Shown here: positions 1 through 12,100 of the stretch, piece after piece | Position numbering within the stretch: the first letter of the stretch is position 1 | How the letters are laid out: every line of letters begins with the position of its first letter | Translations under genes and position numbers: made by a program | The notes under the pieces: model-generated | What the model saw: only the letters and a program-made list of their open reading frames with translations | Database searches by the model: none | Told to the model about the DNA's origin: nothing | NCBI GenBank assembly: GCA_002081555.1 | Contig: MZNV01002221.1 | Span: forward strand, 1 to 25,669 | Source of the DNA: Protostelium mycophagum | Lineage: Eukaryota; Evosea; Variosea; Protosteliida; Protosteliaceae | DNA length: 25,669 nt | Direction: 5' to 3'

Positions 1-204
1 GATGGCTCTCTAGGGGTGGGAGGGAGGGGGTAGGAGGGGGGCACGGTCATAGCCTGTTTGCGGGGGGGAGGGGGGGTTATGAAGAGGGAGGGAGAATGGT
101 GTGTTTCGATGGGGTCCGCGATTTCTTGAGGCCGGGGGGCCATGGGGGGTGGAGGCTTATCCCCAGTGTTACGTCTGCTTGTTGGTGGCGAGGCGAACGT
201 GTTC
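1..204. other. G-rich, gene-free left edge with G-quadruplex-like runs
   Basis: This stretch holds no supported gene. The first ~90 bases are runs of G separated by single bases (four G-runs of three or more between about 14 and 32, and further runs at 61-77), the pattern of a G-quadruplex on the plus strand. It lies just downstream of the DENN gene stop and may belong to its 3' flank. An open frame at 101-349 runs from this composition into the last DENN exon and is not considered coding. Confidence 0.5.
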
Positions 205-3200
205 TTACGCTGATGAGATCAGATCTGTGAAATCTCCCGCCAAAAAAAATTCGATGAAAATCACCTCTTCCCTTGGGGTCGATGGAGTTCTCAAGATTCT
301 CCGTGGGTCGGCGACATCACCTGGCTCCGCCAATCTTCTCTTCAACTGATACTTGTCATTTTTCCCGCCATTTCTCCCGCCGAATTTTCTGACAGCTGAA
401 TGACATGCACACAAACAATTTTCCCGCCAAAATCCTCACCTCGTTCATGACGTTGTCCGAGACGAGACCTCTGGCCTTTTCGATTGTAGATTGAATGTCT
501 TTAGCCTCCGGTGCAACTGTCTTTGGTGTAGAGGCCGGTAATGTGTGTGTCGTCGATTTGCGCTCCAATATTCCCCGAATAAAATGTTTGATGGAGCGTG
601 GCTCTCCTTGATGCTGAAATTTCGATGAATTTTCGTCGGTGGCAGTTGTAGATGAGGGTGTACTTACGGATAAATCGGAATTGCTGTGATTTCGTTGCAG
701 TTTTGGATGCTCAGTGATGTCTAAGCTTCCACGACCAACTGTTGTGATTTTAGCATCTACAAATAGATCTACAACGATGTACAAGATATCTTCAAAGTAG
801 ATATTTGAATTTCAAAAAGACTTTTCACGATGTCGTCATGACAACCATCTACAACACAATGTCCACGAGTTCTCATCGAAATTTCACCTTCCGAAGAAGA
901 ATCCCGCTTGGTCTCATCAGGTCGGACTCTCCGCTTTGAGATATTGCCCAGCAAGTTGGTAAATGAGTTCGCGTTATCGGCCTGCGATTCGTGAAGTATG
1001 CTTTCCACTGCATATGTCTCTGCCTCTTTTTCAAAGGCATCCAGTCCTGAAATTTCGGTTAAAATTCGCTGAAAAATCTGTCATGAGAAGATAGTGTGAA
1101 TGATGAATGGAATGATCGTGTCTACAACGGCGTCTACAACGAGAATATTACCTGGAGTTTGGCTCTCAATTCCCTGAATAAATTGTTGATACATTTGTGA
1201 CTCTTTAAAATTATACAGAAACTGCACTCGTCAAAATCGAGTGATTACATCGTTGTAGACGGAGAAATAATACGTCACCTTGTGGTGAGTCTTGGGTTGA
1301 TCCGTTTCGAAACTCTCTCGATTAAAAACACATTTCCCGGCAACTACCGTGACGTGTTCGCGGTAGCGACCGAATAATTGCAACCAGAACCTCAGCAAAG
1401 CTTTGTGAACCACTTCGTTTTCAAAAAGCGCGGGATTTGTACATTCTATTTTTAGATCAGTTTGATTATCCAAAATTCAAAAAAGATTCATCTACAACTC
1501 GATATAAACATGAATGGGTCTGGATCTACAACGATGTAATTGCTCACTTTTAGCTGAGGAACGGAGCGGCTTCAGTGCCGCCTTGAGTTGGTTTACGGCG
1601 GGTACCGGGAGCATGTTCGCATCAGATTGAAACATCTCGTTGACGTGCACCTTCCCGCCATCTAAATCTACAAAGACCACTTCTTCTATGGGCATCTCCC
1701 AGAGAGTGTTTAAATTACTGTAACGGTCACTTTTGGCGGGAAAACGGATGTATCTCGTGGATTTTGTTTTAGAACATCAGATGTGCGAATCTTAGATAAA
1801 GACGTGCTGCAGCTATACAATATTTGTTGATAAAAGGTATATGGCAAGGCATCCTTTGGAATAAGTCATCTTGTTTTGTGGCTATTGTAGAGGTACGAAT
1901 TTAATATTACAGTTTCAAACCTCGCTAACATTTCGTGAAAAATGTCGCGGAAAAATGTCGCGAAATTCAGAATATGTTTTCAGAGAAAATTCTGACCTGT
2001 CCATCACACCGACTACAAACGGCATTGGGGCGCAGCAATAATGAATAAGCCCTGGTGGTAATAACGGAATGAAAATATTCTGAGAAAGATAAGTCCATCT
2101 ACAACTCCTCCACATCTACAACGAGGACGAACCTGCCAAGCGAAGGGATACAAAGCGGCTGAGAAAGCCATTACGGTTGTGGAGAGATGCTGGGGGTTAG
2201 AAGAGCTAAAAATAACTCGGCGTTCCCACACCATCGCGGCGATGATCTATCAAAATGAGTCGATGCCACGAGGTTGGGTGTGTCATAGAACATATTTATA
2301 CAGAGTGCACCTCTGTACGTTGAACTGCAGAAACGAATGCCAATAGAGGCTTCATAGAAGTTCTGGCGCCACGCTATGAATAAAATAAAGGTTTATTCAC
2401 CTTTACAATGGAGTCTCTGCTCAAAAGATTCATCATGTGTAAGAATGTGACCTGAAGAGAATGAATATGACCTATCGTTCCGAAGAAAAATGAGACTCAC
2501 ATCTCCAAATTCCGAGAGACTAGCCTTCATACTGACTTCTATGATGTCATAACTGGTCAAATGGAGTTTCATTCTCGGGCCTTCTTTGTATTTCAATTTA
2601 TCTACATTATAGATTTTTTCCAGTATGCTTTGTGCGTCTGACAGAGACGTCGAAGTCTTCTGTTGTCCTTCTATGACGTGTAATGCCTGATTGAAAAAAT
2701 TGAACCAAGGTCTGTTATGGTAAGGAGACATTCTCGCGACGATTATATTCTCGTTGCCAAGCGGACTTCGGCACTTACCTCTTCGACAGAAAACATATGG
2801 CTGTCATACCACCTAAAAGTCCTGCAAATGTTTGTGAGAAATGTCGTATTGTGTAACATGAGTGTCTGTCACCTTTCCATCTTCTACAGAACCCAAACTT
2901 CTTGCTTCCGTCGCTGTCGGTCATTACAAAATAAAAACTCTCGGAAGATCTGTTGTTATTTAATGTCTTTGTTGTTTTCTACAGTGAAAGTCAACATATC
3001 ATACCCGTGTCCTTTATCTTTCGAATCCGCATCTTCGACAACCTGTTCATCTGGAAAACAAAAGAGAGGGAGACCAGCGAGGTCCTCTGCGAGCTTTTTG
3101 TCGTTGCCGCCGGGAGGTGACGGTGGATATTGATATGTAGGGGTGGCAGATCCCTGTATTACCTTGACAAAGACGATAAAGCTCCCCTGATGCATGAGAC

Positions 3201-3291
3201 GATGTCTATCGCCGTCACGGCGGCTTAAAACAAATCGAAAGGGGAGGTGTGTGGAACCGAGCAGATTTCGGTATTGACTCGTTGTAGACAT
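205..3291 (-). CDS. DENN-domain protein (DENND1-like, predicted Rab guanine-nucleotide exchange factor)
   Basis: DENN proteins activate Rab GTPases on endosomal/Golgi membranes. Fourteen exons join in frame to ~605 aa: 3291-3005, 2949-2873, 2821-2779, 2711-2501, 2451-2401, 2246-2133, 2079-1997, 1717-1548, 1445-1279, 1221-1152, 1046-888, 738-668, 613-440, 345-205. The uDENN part has LPLFCFPDE then FVMTDSDGSKKFGFCRRW. The central DENN core has WERRVIF, ALYPFAWQ and IPLLPPGLIHYCCAPMPF followed by VVGV. The MPIEEVVFVDLD segment follows, then a dDENN part (GKCVFNRESF, MYQQFIQGIE). The last ~150 residues are a polar tail without a recognised domain. The start at 3291 is uncertain because it lies inside a copy of the dispersed TCTACAACGAGTCA word, so an upstream 5' exon is possible. 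Intron 614-667 is 54 nt and open in frame, so it could be retained. Overall DENN identity is secure; the Rab substrate cannot be told. Confidence 0.9.
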
Positions 3292-4402
3292 GTCACTGAT
3301 CTGTGTTTGAAACCCAAAGACAAGGCTCTCGCCAATGAAGTCTAATTATTTCAATAATAAAGAATAAGGAAAGCTGCCCTCCTGGTGAGTTCACAGAGTG
3401 AACTTGTTGCAATTCGTACTGTTTATGTCGTTGTGACAGAGGAAACCGCACGTCCAGAAAAATGTGGATCCTCAACAAGTATCCATTTCGAAAACGAATT
3501 TATGGACGTGAAGGTGAGTCGTCCTTTTTCATTCAGCCGTCCCAATTCCCGGTCATGGCATCCACGGCCATACTCTTCATGTATATGTCAGCCAAGCCAG
3601 GGGGAGAAAGTAAGGTGGAGGTGCCATTAGATCTGATCAGAACAGCGGATACCTTTTCGGTACGACCTGAACGCATCGGGGCTTGGCACCATTTCGGGGG
3701 GACTACGCAGACAATAAATTCTTACAAACGTGCCTTTGATTGGAGTGAAACACCTTCTGTCGTGGCTTGATGAAGAGCAATAAGTATAGAGCTCTGTTAT
3801 CAAATATGTCAAGCACATTGCTGGCACATGGTTGGCACCAGGGGGTGCTGCAATAGTCTGGCAAACGAGCTACACGAGATACTATTACCTGTTGCAGTTC
3901 AAGATTTTTTGTGTAAGTCAACAACCCATTACTGAGCCTTTTTGTCACACACAAAATGAGAGTGAAATGATTCTGATTACATCAGATGGCACGATTGGAC
4001 TTGGTTTCACGCCTGAGACTTTCCTTGGGGCTATTGATATCGATGCATCTTTCAAGACACAATGTATCCAAAACTTTATATCTGAAAGATACACAACTGC
4101 TCTGCAACAAATTGCAAACGGATAAGGATTCTGTAGGAATAAACGCACGATGAAGTCTTGTCATATATGTTAGTATCGGTCTATAACGTTCTGTACTACC
4201 CCCAATGAGCGTAATGATGAAAGGTCCCTGGAGCAGAAGTGTGAAACCAATCCCGGCGATGTCCAGATTTTTTCGAAAAAACCTGAGAAACAAGAAACAT
4301 CGGTGATCATAGCGTCGCGGGATGACTGGAGGCCTCAGACTTTCACAAATAGGGTCGAATTCTGGTTCATCTCCAGTGATTGTGCCTCAGGTGAACTAAA
4401 TC
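3292..4402. other. Divergent spacer between the DENN and ARMH3 genes; no gene supported
   Basis: The two flanking genes diverge from here, so the ~1.1 kb should contain both promoters and 5' UTRs, possibly with 5' UTR introns. Plus-strand open frames at 3462-3770 (102 codons) and 3832-4125 (97 codons), and a minus-strand one at 3982-4293, match no family I recognise. A GT-AG joined plus-strand reading beginning near 3462, with a donor after about 3514, is conceivable, but nothing in it looks conserved. I leave it as spacer with an unproven small-gene possibility. Confidence 0.4.
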
Positions 4403-7400
4403 ATGCATCTTATCGTTGATTATGAGCAGGGGACCCTGAAGACAAGTCGTGAAGGACACGTATTGAGAGAGAAATTCGTTTTGATCTTTGAAGATCTCTT
4501 TAATGGGAAAGATCTCAATGAAGAGGGATCTTTTTGGCAAGATCTCTTGCTTCTGAAAGTGAATGCCTCCTTCTTGGACAGGTTTGGTTCTACAATAGGA
4601 GAATGCTAAATAGGGCAGCTGCATAAGTGATACGGATGAGGCAAAATTGTTGGCTCTGAAGGTTTGATGATTTTTCGTATCAAATTAATCAGATCAAGGG
4701 AAACATTTGTAAGCTCTTCAAAAACTGCAGCGAAGGACTCGAAGAACCACATGTTCTCAGAAGAGGTCATGCTTTAGAGGTGGGAATGATCGTGAGACGT
4801 CGGTCCTACTTCATCAATTTTTCGGGAAACTTCAGAGGAGTATATCTCGTGCTACATTTAGAATGATTTTATGTCTGACAAAAACTCGACGTCTTCATTT
4901 CTTCAAAAGATCGTGTTCTGATGTACACATCATGACGTGTGCAGATCTTATGCATCCTGATCAGAGGATTGACAAGGAAAAAATTTCCAAATTTCAATAC
5001 TGACGTCATCAACCTTCTGACAGGCCTTCAAGATGCAGAAACTTCGTTGAAATCTCTGATAGAGAGGACGAGGGATAACATGGGCGATGCTGACGGTACG
5101 TCAAATGACCGTTGAATTTTTCAAAATTCAAAATGGAGGAGTGGCGGGCTGAACAAAACAGAAGTTATAAGGAGATCATCCCTGAAATTATTTCTCATTA
5201 TGGTTTTGGGTGCAGACAACATCAATTCAAACCATTTAATCGAATATTTTATGAAGGTGAGTTTTTATTTGAATTTTCCCATCCCCATAAATTTTAATTT
5301 TTAAATCTTAAAATTTGAATTTCAAATAAATTTAAATTTTAAATTTCATTTGTGAAATTAAATTTATCTTCTCTCCTGAAAATTCTTTTGAATTTGAAGA
5401 TTTAGCAGACCGACCTTTTCGATGCACTCTACCAAGTCCTCCAGACACAAAATGACACATTGGTCATCACAGATGCCACGTCATTACTCGTCATCTTGTT
5501 AAACTATAGGAAGGGAGAAGGTCTGAGGAGCCTCTATAGGAGGAAGATGTCAGAGACACAGGACCCAGAACTCATCAAAGTCATGTTAGGACACATCTTC
5601 TCGCCAATCCAAAAGATCAATGCGATGATGAGTCACGATTACGTCACTTCGGGAATGTTGAGTAGGTGGGGAGGTTACCTGGGGTCTTATTTTCATTCCA
5701 ATGCGACGGGTGTCGACAAGAGCGTGTACGGGGCGATGTCGACGAGAAATGACGTGTTACCCTCCCTGCTGCTTCTCTATGAAGTGAGTGTACTTTCATT
5801 GATGCTGTTTTGTTCGGGAAGCAAAAGCAATATGTTTGTTCTATGGCTTTGAAAGTAAAATTCGAATTTGTTAACGCAAAAACACACGGTATCAACGCAC
5901 TTCAAAGTTTTAACAAAATGAAACTCAAATACGGTAAAGATGGTAGTCATCTCTACGTAAAGTTTTGTTTCGTGATAATTGAGAGTGTAGATGTCACAGT
6001 TGAGAGTGTAGATGTCACAAGCACGAAATCACTGGCTGTTTGCATGACGTAACCGATTCGTGTGGCTCTGCCATATCGTTTGGTGCGTCAGAAACTTCTC
6101 GCACAATAGAGATTTCAATTGATTTTACCAGATGTGCAATTTGAACAGAAACCTATTGCCCATAATAGCCCCACACGGTGAAGGTAACCTTGCTTTCATT
6201 GTTTTTTAAATTATAATATTTACATACTCTTCTAACAATATGTCACGCCTTCCATTGATATTCTTCAGGGGAGCAGATATTTCCCTTTATCTCTGACCTT
6301 CTGACCTTCTCCTCGTTCTTATTCACCGACATGAAATGTCACGTAGAAGTCGCAGAAATTTCGCGAATCGTACTCACCATCTTCACTTGCATGAGTGATG
6401 ATGCCTCCACATGTTCTATCTTATATTCAAATAAGTATAGAAATACTGTCCCCCTTCTTCTGGGAAAGGTCAGTGATGAGGTGTCATGATGTTTCTCAAT
6501 ATGTTTGGTGAAAGACATCGTTTGGACGTGTCATGATATCATACGAGTGATGACGTCATCAAGGCAAAGATGGGAGGATTCAGAACGATGAAAGACAACT
6601 TGAGTACTCTGCTGATGCACGTGATGATCATATTCCTCCATGAAAATGCGAGAAGGACTACACTTTACGATTTATTCTCGTGAGTTTATTTTATTCATTT
6701 ATTATTAATTTATTATTCATTTATTTATTATTTATTATTTATTTTTTCAAGATTTAATTCTCGAAAAATTGTGACTGAATTTTCCAGGAAATGTCTGGGG
6801 ATAATCAATAGACTTCTCTCGTTCAATATCAGAAGGAGGCGGGAAGCGGCAGACAACGTTGTAGATGGACTCCCCACTCTTGGAAAACACGTGAGGTGGG
6901 GGGAGCTCTGGGAGCCGCTCCTCGCGATGCTGAAACATGTCGACATTGAAAAGGTGAATCCAGAGGCTGTACAAGCCATCTCACAGGTGAAAATTCTCCG
7001 AATTTTCGTTTGGTTCTATCTGATCTACAACTGTCATACAACGAGAATACTATCATTAGATTTTATTGTTTTTAATAGTTGTAGATGGTACATATAATGA
7101 ATCTATTTATATCACATGGCGATGTCTTATTGAGCCCTCCTGAATACGACGATTTGTACGCAGAGATCGTGAGACAGAGGCAAGATATCTCACAGTTCTG
7201 CGGAGCAGGTGAGTCGGCATGTCAACAACATGTCTACGACGTCATGATGACGTCATCAGTGGCAGAGAAGAATGATTGGAAGGGAGTGTTGACGGACATG
7301 CGCAACATTAGAAGGATCATCAAACATTACGGAAGAGAATTCGAAAGTTGGGCCGCAGCACATCCTGAAGACATCATGACATCCGAAGAGGTGATAATCT

Positions 7401-7715
7401 TACCATGAACGATGCGGTAATGAGCTGTTCTTACCGTGACGTGATGACTTGGTGATTAAAGATGATTGATGGTTTGAAAGGTGCGAAAAGTGATCCGGTT
7501 AAACTATGAAACCCTGAGGTTAGAGATGATGGACAGTGTACCACTTTGTCCTCCATATTTTGAAAGCGCCAAAGAGGTGCCGTTCTTCAAGAAGGTGCGT
7601 TCATTTTTGAAATCATCGCCATTTTGATCCTGATCAGGTGATTTCACAGTGGAGTGGCACAGTGAGGCAAGAGATGGTGATCCCTTCAATATCGTCTATG
7701 ACACCAAAATCATAA
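4403..7715 (+). CDS. ARMH3: ARMH3 (C10orf76) homologue, armadillo-like helical domain protein
   Basis: In animals ARMH3 is a soluble helical-repeat protein that works with PI4KB and GBF1 to maintain Golgi PI4P. Fourteen exons join in frame to ~645 aa: 4403-4581, 4619-4661, 4693-4779, 4945-5095, 5162-5256, 5409-5783, 6132-6177, 6269-6468, 6564-6679, 6788-6986, 7085-7208, 7260-7390, 7481-7594, 7638-7715. Family landmarks seen in order: SFWQDLLLLKVN near the N terminus, LRRGHALEILCILIRG, ADNINSNHLIEYFM, LVILLNYRK, LLLLYEMCNLNRN, RWGELWEPLLAMLK, NLFISHGDVLLSPPEYDDLY, NIRRIIKHY, LNYETLRL and KEVPFFKK. Human ARMH3 is about 690 aa, so the length fits with perhaps a short N-terminal piece missing. 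The start at 4403 is the first usable ATG of exon 1 but is not proven. The exon 7 donor is ambiguous by six bases (6178 or 6184). Confidence 0.9.
5784..6131 (+). other. Long ARMH3 intron (348 nt) carrying a 21-bp tandem repeat
   Basis: This intron is several times longer than most in the window. It contains two adjacent copies of a 21-bp unit at 5979-5999 and 6000-6020 (TTGAGAGTGTAGATGTCACA plus one base), differing only in the last base. The unit carries GTAGATG, the tail of the intron word seen elsewhere in the window. No exon is needed here: the flanking exons join LLLLYE to MCNLNRN, which matches the family. Open frames in it (for example 5810-6052) are shadows. Confidence 0.6.
6680..6787 (+). 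repeat. AT-rich intron with TTTATTATT simple repeat
   Basis: An ARMH3 intron whose first two thirds are a degenerate run of TTTATTATT/TTTATTCA units (about 6682-6745). It ends in GAATTTTCCAG. No other content is seen. Confidence 0.7.
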
Positions 7716-7849
7716 ATAATTGTATATTCTCTAAGATCTTAATTTGACTTCTGAGTGTCATCCGTACTCTGTTTCTGAGAAGTTATTTCAAGTTCCCTCA
7801 AAGATTCTCGATTCAAATTTCAACGCGCCGACAACAAATCATCGCAATA

Positions 7850-8943
7850 ATGGAAGACGGCGAATTGGTTCCTCTGGATGTGCTCAGGATCATTTTAGAG
7901 ATGGTGTTGTCAGACTGCACTGATTGGAGGGGAATAATGACCCTCCTCTGTCTTCGCAACACTTGTCAATTATGGAGAGCCGTAGTGGATGGAATCCCAT
8001 TCAAAGTCAAAGATAGACTGGAACGTCTTCCATTCTGGAAGTCTTCGCTTGTGGAAGAGACACAATTAATCAACACGATAGAGGTGGTGATGCCCAGGAT
8101 GGCTCCTGGCAATGCTCTATATTTTGTGAGACGTCCTTCGATTTTGAAGATGATGCTGGAAGATCCTCGAACCACCTGTCTACAGACCGACGGATTATTG
8201 GGGAGAGCATGTGAATTGGGGAGCGCTGACGTCATCAAGGTGCTGTCTCCAATAATCCGATGGGCTGTCTCTTGCTGATTGCTGCAGCTGGTGCTAGATT
8301 CACCGAAAGTTAACATCGACAGAGATTTGCTTGGATATTCCCTCGTGAAGTACAATGTCAAACATGTAAAGGCATTCATCGAACATCCAAGAGTCAGATC
8401 AGACATCAACTTGAATCTCTTGATGAAGAATGCAGTCGATGCTGGGTCTGAAGAGGTCAATTTCCCGCCATCTTCTGAAATTTAAATTTCAAACAGATCG
8501 TGCAACTGCTCGTGGAATACCCTGACACAAATTTTGCTTTCGACAACAACATCTGCATCAGGGAGGCTTGCCTCAGACCCAATAGCAAAATAGTGAAATT
8601 ATTAATGTCTAGAGACGAAGTAGATCCTTCAGCAGGGCGTAATGCATGTATCCGTGACGCCAGCGCAAGGGGTAAGAAGACATTAATCCCAACCATAATT
8701 ATCTCATCTTATATTGTTTATTTTCTGGTGATGTGCAAATTGAACAGTTCATTGGTGAAGAGAGATAATATTATAAAGAAGGTCTTAACATGCGAAGGAA
8801 ATATAGACGTTGTCAGGGAGTTACTGAAAGACAAGAGAGTCGACCCAAATGCGAGGCAACATCTCGCACTACGGAAGGCACAGAAATATAACCACACAGA
8901 AGTCGTAGACATATTGAGAAGATATCAGACCGGGGACATGTAA
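7850..8943 (+). CDS. F-box-like protein with degenerate ankyrin-type repeats
   Basis: This is probably a substrate adaptor of an SCF-type ubiquitin ligase. Four exons join in frame to 292 aa: 7850-8239, 8288-8455, 8497-8671, 8798-8943. Residues ~7-50 (LVPLDVLRIILEMV, then LRNTCQLWRAVV) read as an F-box: hydrophobic helix, leucine-rich middle, tryptophan near the end. From ~residue 100 there are four or five units of ~35 residues with the pattern LLxxPxVxxD...ACxxGxxxVVKLL, such as DVVRELLKDKRVDPNA. These resemble weak ankyrin repeats and lack a clear TPLHxA core. Two introns fall at repeat edges and one just inside a repeat, as in families that grow by repeat duplication. Such F-box/repeat proteins form large, fast-changing families in protists, so orthology is not claimed. 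ATG 7850 follows a 134-bp spacer after the ARMH3 stop. The 3' end is duplicated (see the 69-bp repeat). Confidence 0.8.
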
Positions 8944-9049
8944 AAGTGTATAAAGTTTAAATGTAAAACTTTCTACGCACTATTGAGAAGATATCAGACC
9001 GGGGACATGTAAAAGTGTATAAAGTTTAAACGTAAAACTTTCTACGCAC
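8912..9049. repeat. 69-bp perfect-length tandem duplication at the F-box gene 3' end
   Basis: Copy 1 is 8912-8980 and copy 2 is 8981-9049, with no gap and one difference (T8962 against C9031). Copy 1 contains the last ten codons and stop of the F-box/ankyrin gene plus 37 bp of its 3' flank. Copy 2 therefore lies wholly in the 3' flank and carries a dead copy of the protein's tail. Both copies contain a GTATAAAGTTTAAA stretch. The near identity implies a recent slippage or unequal-exchange event. Confidence 0.97.
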
Positions 9050-9143
9050 GGTAAACTACCGCAAATCGTCGGTATGGACACGCAATCATCCACGTAGGAA
9101 TATATGTAGAGATAGAACGTGACACGACCACCTTCTATATGTA

Positions 9144-12100
9144 TTATTTCATCTTAGAGAAGGCCTCGAAAGTGGATTGCAACAGGTCCTCTGTGGTGTG
9201 TTGAGGCATAGTCACCTTCAAATTTCCGTCTTCCTCCATCGCCTTGTTCACCGCGTCTTCGGCGTTCTCGTTCCTGGCCCAAGCTCTTCTGCTCACCTAC
9301 GACAATCAATCTTTCCGAGATATCTCATGTTTTAGATTGAAGATATTCACCCCGTTGAGGACGTCCCAGCCGAGCATGAGGTCTGCCCTCTTGGAAGCTT
9401 CTTCGGAACCATCAAGGACGAGTCCAAACCCACCGTTGATGGACTCTCCCCACCCGGTACCTCCTCCGTTGTGAAGGGCAACCCAAGTCGCACCTGACCA
9501 TCATTACAACGTTGTAGACGATCAAAAACGAGTCATCCTCAAGATTTAAAATTGTACAGAAGAAAGGTTTCGTTGTAGAATGTCATTGTCGACTTAATAA
9601 ATTGTTGACATACCTCTGAATGAGTCACCGACAAAGTTTTGTACGGCCATATCAGCGGTATTGTGACTTCCGTCATACACGTTACTGGTCTCACGGTAAG
9701 GTGAATCTGCTCCAGAGACGTCATGGTGATCACGACTATACACGTCAGATTTTGGCGGGAAAGATTTGGCGGGAAATACCTGATGACAATGGGCTGGGAG
9801 ACTCTGCCTTCTTTGACAGCCTTGTTGAATGCCAGGGCAATGGCTCTTCTGCCGCGGGTGTCACTGTACAAAATACGGGCCTTACTTCCCACCACCTAAT
9901 TTTCGGTGAATTTTCTGTCCTGTGTTCAGTTGATGACGTCATCACTCACCAGTTGTTGCTTCTTGGCGGCCTTGATCCAGTTTTGGTTGTCTTTGTGTTG
10001 GAATTTGCTCTTGTCCATTGTCTTTTGGTCGTCCAACAGAGTCTGGATGACTTCGGCCGCGATTTTGTCTGTCTCGTCCAAATCTTCGTCTTTACCAGAG
10101 GTGCAAACCCTTCAGCGGATTAATCATGATGTCATGTCAAGACGTCTTACCATCTGAAGGGGCCAAAACCGAGAGAAAAGATGTCACCCATGATGTCTTG
10201 TACGTAAGATGGAAATTTGAATTTTCCCTTGTCGTCAGTCACATCCGCCTTGGCTCTGGAGGCCTCCAACAAACTGACATGTGTCAAACTTATATTCTGA
10301 CAGGTCACGTGACGATGTTACGTACAATGAGTTTCCGTAGTCCCAAAACTTCATGCCCTTCTCGCATAATTTGTTCACAGCGGCGGCGTGTCTTCTTAAA
10401 CTCTCCTGTACTTTTTCCCTGCAGACACGTCATGATGACGTCATCAATAAAATGATCGATTATTTCTGCTCATTCACGTGTAATATTGTGTTATTGCGTG
10501 AATAATTATAAATAATAATCATTATGGATTTCCGTAGCATTGAATGGATTTTCCTTTCTGTCATTGAAAGCCATGGCAGCAGAGCTGCAAATAGAACGTG
10601 TACTTCCATAACCAAGTTATAATGGATGACGTCATACTTGAATTGTGCTGGGTCTTTCACCATCATCTCGTTGGATTCTTCAAAAGTGAGGCCTGCAGGG
10701 TAGTAACCACCATGGTAAGGGTTGTGAAGTGATGTCTGATCGGACCCCAACTCGACCAGTAATTCTTTTTCTTGAGCGAGCCTCTCCCAGACGTCCACGA
10801 TGTTACCAAGGTAAGCAATGCTGCATACCTGATTCGTTTTCAAAAAACGGTTTTGGCGGGAAAATATTTCTGGCACTCGAAATGTGCTGAAGAAATTTTG
10901 TTTTGGCAACACAAAAAAATAATAAATTAATATTTTTCGTAAAAATGACCATAAATTGATGTCCATCACCTCTTTGTTTTTGCGTGCTGTGCGGATTCTT
11001 TCAACCAAGTTGTCCATTCCTTCCACAATGTGTGTCATCCATCCTTGGTTGTATCTCTTGCGCAGTGCATGTTCTGTTCTATTTTTAGAATTGGCTCGTT
11101 GTAAAACAGCTTTTCTATTTATTTATAGTTTTTCTATGGAAGGTCCCAAGACAATAGAATATTTTTTGTATTTTACAAAGAATACGAACCGTTAATTTCT
11201 GCCACAACAGTCACGGCGTTACATATCACTCCGGCTTTTCCTTGAGCTCCACTCATTCCTCCCAGTCCACTCGTGATGAAGACCTTTTTAAAATCAGATT
11301 TTGAATTTTGCGATTATTTATGTAGAATTAGGCGTGGTAATTTCCGGTAAGAGATTCCAAAATCAGAAAAATCTTGGGAAATTCACCTTTCCGTGCAAAT
11401 CTTCTAAACCTAAATATTTTCTTCCGGCATTCATCACGGTGATTGTAGTTCCGTGGACAATTCCTTGAGGTCCAATATCTTCATTTTTTCAGAATTCAAA
11501 TATAAATTTTTGGAAATTTTCAAGAAGAAAAGAATCCAAGACATACAGCAGTAAGAGCCAGCTGTCATCTGACCGTATTGAGACACACCAACGGCGTACA
11601 TCTCTTCGTACTCTTCTTTCGAGGAATAGTTTGGTATGACCATGCCGTTGGTCACCACAACGCGAGGGGCTCCCTGCAAAAGATTTAAAATTTGAAATTT
11701 GAAATTGAGCGAGAAGAAGTTTTGATGACCTTGTGGCTTGGAAATAAACCCATTGGATGTCCAGAGTACATGACAAGTGTCTGTTCATCAGTCATCTCGC
11801 TCAAGTACTTCATCATGAGTCTGTATTGTGCCCAGTTGGAGAAGACACTCCCGTTACCTCCGTAAGTCACCAGTTCTTGAGGATATTGAGCCACCTGATG
11901 AAGTGATCAGATCTTGTATATAAAACTCATGGTTTCGTTTTTACCTTCTGATCAAGATTATTGTGAATCATCAACATGATGGCAGCGGCTTGCTGGCAGC
12001 GAGCAGGATATATACCAATTGGGTAGGCACGGACTTCGTAGCTAGCAACGATAAGAATAAATATTTTTGAAAGGATTCACCTGGTGGGCCTGAGACGATA

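Noticed and set aside
614-667. DENN segment 614-667 as coding rather than intron
   Set aside because: It is open in frame, but it starts GTAAGT, ends AATTTCAG and contains the intron word CATCTACAAC, so intron is preferred; retention remains possible.
3832-4125. 97-codon plus-strand frame between the DENN and ARMH3 genes
   Set aside because: No homology or repeat structure is recognised; left as an unproven small-gene candidate within the spacer.
10126-10455. Plus-strand frames across the urocanase gene (9620-10123, 10126-10455, 9244-9474)
   Set aside because: They are shadows of conserved urocanase exons on the minus strand.
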